A DNA stretch of 64,000 bases, from positions 1 through 64,000 of the forward strand of contig JANXYO010000010.1 in the NCBI GenBank assembly GCA_025356015.1, read 5' to 3'. The translations under genes and the position numbers were made by a program. Shown here in pieces: positions 59,434 to 64,000 of the stretch (its first letter is position 1; every line of letters starts with the position of its first letter). Source of the stretch: Spirochaetaceae bacterium (GTDB lineage Bacteria > Spirochaetota > Spirochaetia > Treponematales > Rectinemataceae). The notes under the pieces are model-generated. The model saw only the letters and a program-made list of their open reading frames with translations, was not told the DNA's origin and searched no databases.

Positions 59434-60231
59434 CTAGACGGTCTCGGCTGCCCCGTCTGCGGCATCATTGCGGTTTGCATTTCCTTCGCCATCTGCCGCG
59501 GCGCTTGCGGCTTGGCCGGGATCCTTCCCAGGCCGAGAGGCATCCTCTCCGGCCCCCTGCGCGGCTTCGTCTGGACGCTTCGCCTGGCCAGGCATCCTCA
59601 CCTTAACCTTGGCGGTCCTGATGACTCTGTCGTGCAAGCCGTAACCGGGCAGGAATTCCTCGGCGACGGTCGGTTCGGTGACCTCGTCGACGAGCTCCAC
59701 CGAAACCGCTTCATGGTGATTGGGATCAAAGGGCTTGCCAAGCGCCTCAAGACGCTTGAGGCCATACTTGTTCTCGAGGAGCTGGCCAAACTGCCGCCTG
59801 ATGAGAACGATTCCATCGTGGAGAATCGTGTAGTCTCTGGCTGTCTCGGCGCTCATCACTGCGCGATCGAAGTCGTCGAGGATCGGGATGAGGTCCCCAA
59901 GGAGGGACACGACCGCGAACCTCTGGCTGTCTTCCTTTTCCCGCGCCATTCGCTTTCGGAAATTGACGTCATCGGCGAGCTTCCTCAGGTATTTGTCATT
60001 CACTGAGGCGAGCTCGGTCTTCGCCGCGAGCAGCTCCACCTGGAGGAGCTCCAGCCTTGCCTCGGCAGAAAGGGCTCTGCCCTCAACTGCCACGGCATCG
60101 TCTTCGGTCAGACATTCGCTTGCCGGCTGGGGCTGCATCACCGTATCTGTCTCTGGCTTCGCTGATTCCGGGTCTTGCGCATGTTCTGTCTTCCTATGTT
60201 GGTCATGAGGCTCATGGTGCTTGCTCGACAT
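59434..60231 (-). CDS. grpE: Nucleotide exchange factor GrpE
   Basis: A 265-aa GrpE, longer than the usual ~190 aa because of a charged, His/Gln-rich N-terminal tail (about 1-60) and an Ala/Asp/Gly-rich C-terminal tail (about 215-265). The conserved core is intact: a long coiled coil (ELLAAKTELASVNDKYLRKL) and the beta-domain signature LGKPFDPNHHEAVSVELVD, with GYGLHDRVIRTAKVKV at its end. It opens DnaK's nucleotide cleft to release ADP. It is the first gene of grpE-dnaK-dnaJ. AGGTGGA lies just before the ATG, and a candidate promoter about 50 bp upstream. Confidence 0.95.
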   Translation of the reverse strand: MSSKHHEPHDQHRKTEHAQDPESAKPETDTVMQPQPASECLTEDDAVAVEGRALSAEARLELLQVELLAAKTELASVNDKYLRKLADDVNFRKRMAREKEDSQRFAVVSLLGDLIPILDDFDRAVMSAETARDYTILHDGIVLIRRQFGQLLENKYGLKRLEALGKPFDPNHHEAVSVELVDEVTEPTVAEEFLPGYGLHDRVIRTAKVKVRMPGQAKRPDEAAQGAGEDASRPGKDPGQAASAAADGEGNANRNDAADGAAETV

Positions 60232-60280
60232 CGTTCCACCTGGGGTCAGCGGCCTTGAGTGTGCCGTTTAAGGTATCAAT

Positions 60281-60310
60281 AAAGTAATAATGATTGTCAG
60301 ATCAGGTCAA
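60281..60310 (-). promoter_or_regulatory. Candidate promoter of grpE-dnaK-dnaJ
   Basis: Minus strand TTGACC (60305-60310), 18-bp spacer, TACTTT (60281-60286). No CIRCE repeat (TTAGCACTC-N9-GAGTGCTAA) is present. Confidence 0.4.
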
Positions 60311-60369
60311 TACAAAATCGGTCTTGAGTCTTCCTTCCTTCACGCGAAAGGGGCACTTTCTTCCCGTTC

Positions 60370-60383
60370 GGCACGGTTCCTGC
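60370..60383 (+). promoter_or_regulatory. Sigma-54 promoter upstream of rpoN
   Basis: CGGCACG-GTTC-CTGC has the invariant GG (60370-60371) and GC (60382-60383) exactly 10 nt apart, and matches TGGCACG-N4-TTGC except for two T-to-C changes. Transcription would start near 60395, about 80 nt before rpoN. Confidence 0.6.
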
Positions 60384-60417
60384 TAACATTTACAGGTTTC
60401 TGCAATCGTTATCAGGC

Positions 60418-60446
60418 TTGACAAGTCAGAAATGCGGGCCAACACT
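60418..60446 (+). promoter_or_regulatory. Sigma-70-type promoter of rpoN
   Basis: TTGACA (60418-60423, perfect -35), 17-bp spacer, AACACT (60441-60446, weak -10). It could supply basal rpoN expression beside the sigma-54 site. Confidence 0.45.
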
Positions 60447-60476
60447 TAGACAAGAATTGCGTGCAGGGAGGTCTCG

Positions 60477-61865
60477 GTGCAGCTCCAGAAGCCGGTGCTC
60501 ATTACGGAACAGCGCCAAAAGCTCAGCCCTCAAATGATCCAGTCCATAAAGCTCATGGCGCTGCCCCTTCAGGAGCTGAAGGAGCAGATACAGGTCGAGA
60601 TCGAATCCAACCCGGCCCTCGAGGTCATCTCAGACCCCTCGACAGTCTCCCTTGAAAGCCTCCCCGAGGGTGGCACGAAGGAGCAGGACTCCGCCGACCT
60701 CTTCGAGAATGCCTCCGACCCTGGCTTTGCATCGCGATCGGGATCAGACGACGATTCCAAGCGGATGTTCATCGAAGGCGCCATCGCGCGGCCGGAGACC
60801 CTCCAGGAGCACCTGCTCTGGCAACTAAGGCTGCAGAAGCTCGACCAGCATCGCCGCGAGCTCGGTGAAAGGCTTATCCAGAACCTCAGTGATGACGGAT
60901 TCCACAAGGAAGATCCCTACCTCCTGTGCTCGGGCGAGAGCGAGGCCCTTGTCAAGGAGATCATCGGCCTGGTCCAGGGGCTCGAGCCTGTCGGGACCTG
61001 CAGCTCCGATTACAGGGACAGCCTCCTCGTACAGGCTGCCCTCGACCCCGCCTGTCCCGCCGCGGTTCCGGCCATCCTCGCCAACTACATTGAGCTCCTA
61101 GAGAAGGGAAAGCACGGGGAAATCCAGAAGCGCCTCAAGCTCGACGACAAAGAAATGCGGGAGGCCCTCACCTTCATCAAGGGACTTGCCCCCTTCCCCG
61201 GCAGGGCCTACTCGACGGAGGAACCCCGCTACGTCCTGCCCGACATCATGGTCAAGCTCAAGGAAGGTGATTTCGTCATCGTCCTAAACGACGAGGAGAT
61301 ACCCGTCCTGGGCATCGATCCCTTCTTCGACAGCCTCGCCGAGCGAAGCGACGCGGAGAAGGTCCGAGACCGGGCGACCAACGCGTATGTCCGCGACAAC
61401 ATCAAGCGGGCGAAGTTCTTCATCAGGAGCATCCACCAGCGCAACCAGACCCTCCTCAAGGTGGCAAGGGCCGTGGTCGAGTACCAGCGCGCCTTCTTCG
61501 CCGAGGGCCCCAAGCGGCTCGCGCCCCTTACGCTCCGGGACGTCGCCGACGAGGTCGGTGTGCACGAGACCACGGTTTCGCGCATCGCGAACCGCAAGTA
61601 CCTGCAGACGGACTGGGGCATTTTCGAGCTGCGCTATTTCTTCACCAATTCAATCTCGGGCGCCGGGTCCCGGGGATCGAGCTTTTCCAAGGAGGGAGTC
61701 AAACAGGTCATCAAGGAGATCATCGAGTCGGAGCAGGCCGTCCTTTCCGACAGGGACATCATGGAGGTTCTCGCCCGCAGGGGGATCAAGCTGGCCCGCC
61801 GCACGGTCGCCAAGTACCGAGGCGAGCTCGATCTCGATTCCTCCTTCGGCCGCAAGCGGGGATGA
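60477..61865 (+). CDS. rpoN: RNA polymerase sigma-54 factor RpoN
   Basis: A 462-aa sigma-54. Region I is the Gln/Leu-rich start LITEQRQKLSPQMIQSIKLM (8-27), which interacts with AAA+ activators. The core-binding domain follows. The helix-turn-helix, VGVHETTVSRIANRKYLQ, lies near 360-380, and the RpoN box ARRTVAKYR begins at residue 440, which contacts the -24 element. It directs genes such as nitrogen, motility or stress operons once an activator hydrolyses ATP. It starts with GTG 60477 after GGAGG. Downstream genes hpf, hprK and ptsH lie close by; a sigma-54 site lies upstream. Confidence 0.97.
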   Translation: MQLQKPVLITEQRQKLSPQMIQSIKLMALPLQELKEQIQVEIESNPALEVISDPSTVSLESLPEGGTKEQDSADLFENASDPGFASRSGSDDDSKRMFIEGAIARPETLQEHLLWQLRLQKLDQHRRELGERLIQNLSDDGFHKEDPYLLCSGESEALVKEIIGLVQGLEPVGTCSSDYRDSLLVQAALDPACPAAVPAILANYIELLEKGKHGEIQKRLKLDDKEMREALTFIKGLAPFPGRAYSTEEPRYVLPDIMVKLKEGDFVIVLNDEEIPVLGIDPFFDSLAERSDAEKVRDRATNAYVRDNIKRAKFFIRSIHQRNQTLLKVARAVVEYQRAFFAEGPKRLAPLTLRDVADEVGVHETTVSRIANRKYLQTDWGIFELRYFFTNSISGAGSRGSSFSKEGVKQVIKEIIESEQAVLSDRDIMEVLARRGIKLARRTVAKYRGELDLDSSFGRKRG

Positions 61866-61935
61866 GTCCGGCCAGCTTTGGAAACGTAGCAGAAGGACGC
61901 CCTTTCGGGAGTCCGACCCTGGCAAGGAGGTTCGC

Positions 61936-62226
61936 ATGACCATCGACGTCCGTTCCGTGCATTTCGAGCTGAGCGAAAAGAGCAGAGCCTACCTGGATTC
62001 CAAACTTGAACGGATCGCCTACGCGGACGGCCTGATCGTCGATCTCATATTCATTCTCACCAAGGAAAAGGACTACAAGCTCGAGGCGACGGCGAATTTC
62101 CGCTGGGGCGTCCAGGCGCACGTCGAGGAACGGGCATTCGATATCACTTCGGGCATGGACAAGCTGATCGACAAGCTTGAGCAGAAGATCTCCAAGGAAA
62201 AGGAAAAGGTCCAGGAGAAGAAATAG
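61936..62226 (+). CDS. hpf: Ribosome hibernation promoting factor, short form
   Basis: A 96-aa HPF/YfiA-type protein that binds the decoding centre of idle ribosomes and stabilises them. The opening MTIDVRSVHFELSEKSRAYL, VDLIFILTKEKDYKLEATAN and ERAFDITSGMDKLIDKLEQK match the two beta-alpha units of the short HPF. It lacks the C-terminal dimerisation domain of long HPF. The position just after rpoN is conserved in many bacteria. AAGGAGG is 5 nt upstream of the ATG. The gap of 70 nt from rpoN holds no obvious terminator, so both may be in one transcript. Confidence 0.93.
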   Translation: MTIDVRSVHFELSEKSRAYLDSKLERIAYADGLIVDLIFILTKEKDYKLEATANFRWGVQAHVEERAFDITSGMDKLIDKLEQKISKEKEKVQEKK

Positions 62227-62282
62227 GCCTTCCAGACAGCATGCCCGCGGTGTCCCCAGCAAGGGAGGCCCGCGGGCCATGA

Positions 62283-62311
62283 TTGCCGCGAACCAAAGTC
62301 CATAGTAGACT
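62283..62311 (+). promoter_or_regulatory. Promoter of hprK with leaderless start
   Basis: TTGCCG (62283-62288), 17-bp spacer, TAGACT (62306-62311), and 6 nt later the GTG start at 62318. No Shine-Dalgarno sequence is present. Confidence 0.55.
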
Positions 62312-62317
62312 CCCACC

Positions 62318-63316
62318 GTGGCGACAAAAGACGAGAAGCGATTCACGGTCCTGGATCTGCTTGACCTCGACCTCAAGGAGCAGAACGCCCTGAACCTCCG
62401 CTGCATTGGAGGAAGGAAGGGACTGCCTCGCGTGATCACCACCCCGGACCTCAACCGCCCGGGTCTTGCCCTCTCAGGCTTTTACGAGTCCTTCGCCTGG
62501 CAGCGCCTGCAAATCTTCGGCCGCGGAGAGAACGCATATTTGAAGATGCTAGCCGAGGAGGGGAAGACCGAGGTGCTCGAGAAGCTCTTCACCTACCCCA
62601 TGCCCTGTTGCATCTTCACCCACAACCTCGCCCCCAACCGCGAGTTCTTCGACTCGGCCGAGGCTGCCGATTGTCCCATCCTCCAGACCGACCTCAGTTC
62701 GAGCGAGCTCTCGAGCAGGGTCCTGCGCGTCCTCTCCGACATCTTCTCGCCACAGACCACGCTCCACGGGGTTCTGGTCGAGGTCTACGGCATCGGCATC
62801 CTCCTGTCGGGAGACTCGGGCGTAGGCAAGAGCGAGACGGCCCTGGAGCTCGTCGAGCGCGGCCACAGGCTCGTGGCTGACGATGTCGTCGAGATCCGAT
62901 GCGTCAATGGTTCCATCCTGATGGGCCAGGGCGCCAACAAGGTCATTGGGCACCACATGGAGATCCGGGGGCTTGGCATCATCAACGTCACCCACCTCTT
63001 CGGAGTCGGGGCGATCCGGGACAAGAAGCAGATCCAGCTGGTCTGCGGGCTTGAGGAATGGGACGCGAACAAGGTCTACGACCGAATCGGGACAGAGGAG
63101 ATGACCACCGAGATCCTTGGTGTCCGTGTCCCAAAGCTTGAGATTCCCGTGAAACCGGGACGCAACATCCCGATCATCATCGAGACCGCAGCGATGAACG
63201 AGAGGCTCAAGAAGATGGGCTATCACTCGGCCCAGGAATTCAACCAGAATGTCCTGCGCTGGCTCGAGAGCGAGAATGCCCGGGCGCTATACTTCAACAG
63301 GGACGACTATCTGTAG
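62318..63316 (+). CDS. hprK: HPr kinase/phosphorylase
   Basis: A 332-aa bifunctional enzyme that phosphorylates and dephosphorylates Ser46 of HPr, linking carbon status to gene control. The P-loop is GDSGVGKS at 165-172, followed by the second motif HRLVADDVVEI. The HprK/P signature MEIRGLGIINV lies near 218. The N-terminal domain is the usual partner fold, and the C-terminus ends with the conserved RALYFNRDDYL-type tail. The start is GTG 62318, without a ribosome-binding site but 6 nt after TAGACT. The gene is followed by ptsH after 82 nt; a hairpin is found in between. Confidence 0.95.
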   Translation: MATKDEKRFTVLDLLDLDLKEQNALNLRCIGGRKGLPRVITTPDLNRPGLALSGFYESFAWQRLQIFGRGENAYLKMLAEEGKTEVLEKLFTYPMPCCIFTHNLAPNREFFDSAEAADCPILQTDLSSSELSSRVLRVLSDIFSPQTTLHGVLVEVYGIGILLSGDSGVGKSETALELVERGHRLVADDVVEIRCVNGSILMGQGANKVIGHHMEIRGLGIINVTHLFGVGAIRDKKQIQLVCGLEEWDANKVYDRIGTEEMTTEILGVRVPKLEIPVKPGRNIPIIIETAAMNERLKKMGYHSAQEFNQNVLRWLESENARALYFNRDDYL

Positions 63317-63361
63317 AAAGGATCACTCATGTCCCGCGCCGGGCGCGGTAATCGCAGGGCT

Positions 63362-63382
63362 GCAGGCGCCCTCCTCGCCTGC
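63362..63382 (+). other. Hairpin between hprK and ptsH
   Basis: GCAGGCG (63362-63368) pairs with CGCCTGC (63376-63382) across a 7-nt loop. No T tract follows, so it may be a processing or stability element rather than a terminator. Confidence 0.35.
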
Positions 63383-63398
63383 GACTGGGGAAGGCGCT

Positions 63399-63665
63399 AT
63401 GAACGAGGCGACGGTGACGATCAAGAACAGGGCCGGCATCCACGCAAGGCCGGCCGCACTCATCGTCCAGACAGCGAGCAAGTACTCCTCGAAGATATGG
63501 CTGGAGAAGGACTCCGATCGCATCAACGCCAAATCGATCATGGGGATCATTACCCTCGGCGCGAGTTTTGGCACGCCCATCCGGATAATCTCGGATGGAA
63601 GCGATGAAGAGGCCGCTACCGCGGCAATCCTCGCGCTCTTCGAATCGAAGTTCGAAGAGGACTAG
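63399..63665 (+). CDS. ptsH: Phosphocarrier protein HPr
   Basis: An 88-aa HPr. His15 in RAGIHARPAAL is the phosphoenolpyruvate-derived phosphorylation site, and Ser46 in AKSIMGIITLGA is the target of HprK. Both sites being present together with hprK upstream means it can both relay phosphate in the PTS and act as a carbon-status signal. GGGGAAGG lies a few nt upstream of the ATG. No PTS enzyme I or EII gene is in the window, so whether it drives sugar uptake here or only regulates (a PTS-Ntr-like role) is undecided. Confidence 0.96.
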   Translation: MNEATVTIKNRAGIHARPAALIVQTASKYSSKIWLEKDSDRINAKSIMGIITLGASFGTPIRIISDGSDEEAATAAILALFESKFEED

Positions 63666-63680
63666 GGTCGAGCTCCGGCG

Positions 63681-64000
63681 ATGGCAGGTCCCGTCGCGCC
63701 TCGTCGACGCCTCTTTCCCGACCTGCTCACCATCGGCCTCATTTACGTCCTTGTCTCTTTCGGAGCGTACATCCTCGCCAGGCAGGTCCTTGGCGACGCC
63801 CCCTTCTTCCCGGGCATCGAGAAGCAGCTGCCCATCGCTGTCCTCGCGATACTCCCCCTGTCCCTCGCCCTCATACTCGCGCTTCGCGTCCGTACCTTCA
63901 TCCTCGAGTGGCGGATCGGGCGATATGGCGCCAGGTTGCGTGCGAGGCTCGCTGCGCTCTTCCTCCTGACCGTCGTCGCGGCCTCGGTCCCCCAGGGCAT
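63681..64000 (+). CDS. NtrY-like sensor histidine kinase, N-terminal part
   Basis: An open frame from ATG 63681 to the window edge, at least 106 aa. It contains two membrane segments (LLTIGLIYVLVSFGAYILAR and LAILPLSLALILAL) and a third beginning at LAALFLLTVVAASVPQ. The form RARLAALFLLTVVAASVPQG resembles the start of NtrY-type kinases in which the third helix precedes a periplasmic loop and HAMP domain. It follows ptsH by 15 nt, with the order rpoN-hpf-hprK-ptsH-ntrY. The kinase core lies outside the window, so the call is provisional. No clear ribosome-binding site precedes the ATG. Confidence 0.6.
   Translation, partial: MAGPVAPRRRLFPDLLTIGLIYVLVSFGAYILARQVLGDAPFFPGIEKQLPIAVLAILPLSLALILALRVRTFILEWRIGRYGARLRARLAALFLLTVVAASVPQG

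Noticed and set aside
60232-60476. CIRCE operator for the heat-shock operon
   Set aside because: I looked for TTAGCACTC-N9-GAGTGCTAA upstream of grpE and found only a fragment GAGTG; HrcA control is not supported.

Overview
The window is about 64 kb of GC-rich bacterial chromosome, densely coding on both strands. I recognise no prophage, insertion sequence, CRISPR array or rRNA/tRNA gene. Gene content suggests an anaerobic, motile, fermentative bacterium, most likely a high-GC spirochaete (Spirochaetota). The clues are a very large signal peptidase I, relaxed lipoboxes, an rpoN-hpf-hprK-ptsH-ntrY order, a bifurcating-type [FeFe] hydrogenase operon, and many HD, TPR and chemotaxis proteins. 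This placement is an inference, not a database match.

Layout. 1-3.3 kb: an edge-truncated gene, a fatty acid desaturase and signal peptidase I. 3.4-10.1 kb (minus): a tightly coupled operon running secreted LamG/FN3 protein, giant TPR protein, HDOD protein, MBL-fold hydrolase. 10.1-16.8 kb: uvrC, a YgjP-like metalloprotease, transketolase, MarC, a GNAT and a small membrane protein. 16.8-24.5 kb (minus): a chemoreceptor, then HD hydrolase, J-like protein, ettA and an M50 protease; further on a stand-alone HD-GYP protein and a TPR lipoprotein. 24.7-29 kb: Rsm22-like methyltransferase plus ArfB, MobB-like GTPase plus a 53-aa protein, an HD protein behind a 16-codon leader ORF, and an EamA transporter. 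29.2-34.3 kb (minus): nuoE, HATPase, 2Fe-2S protein, hydB, hydA with a strong promoter and palindromic operator. 34.4-41.9 kb (plus): membrane adenylate/guanylate cyclase, GH42 galactosidase, TPR protein, 5'-nucleotidase lipoprotein and Hsp20. 41.9-48 kb (minus): an ECF sigma/anti-sigma cassette, and an operon of histidine kinase, two FAD oxidoreductases and a DUF1667 protein. 48-52.8 kb (minus): alpha-glucan phosphorylase and a DEAD-box protein that has lost its catalytic motifs. 53-56 kb: an NDH-2 fused to a membrane domain, and a polyprenyl synthase. 56-60 kb (minus): grpE-dnaK-dnaJ. 60.5-64 kb: rpoN, hpf, hprK, ptsH and a truncated ntrY-like kinase gene.

How parts connect. Hydrogenase and NDH-2 dispose of reductant; GH42, transketolase and the glucan phosphorylase feed sugar metabolism; HprK/HPr with RpoN would link carbon status to sigma-54 transcription. 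Proteostasis genes (grpE-dnaK-dnaJ, hsp20) carry leader structures that could control translation.

Most notable: (1) the catalytically dead DEAD-box protein with an Arg/Gly-rich tail; (2) a GG-N10-GC sigma-54 promoter upstream of rpoN itself; (3) at least nine start codons with no Shine-Dalgarno site but a -10-like hexamer 6-8 nt upstream, implying leaderless mRNAs; (4) a perfect 11-bp inverted repeat enclosing the dnaJ start codon; (5) a 14-bp palindrome at the hydrogenase transcription start. All promoter, operator and RNA-structure calls come from reading the sequence by eye and are untested.
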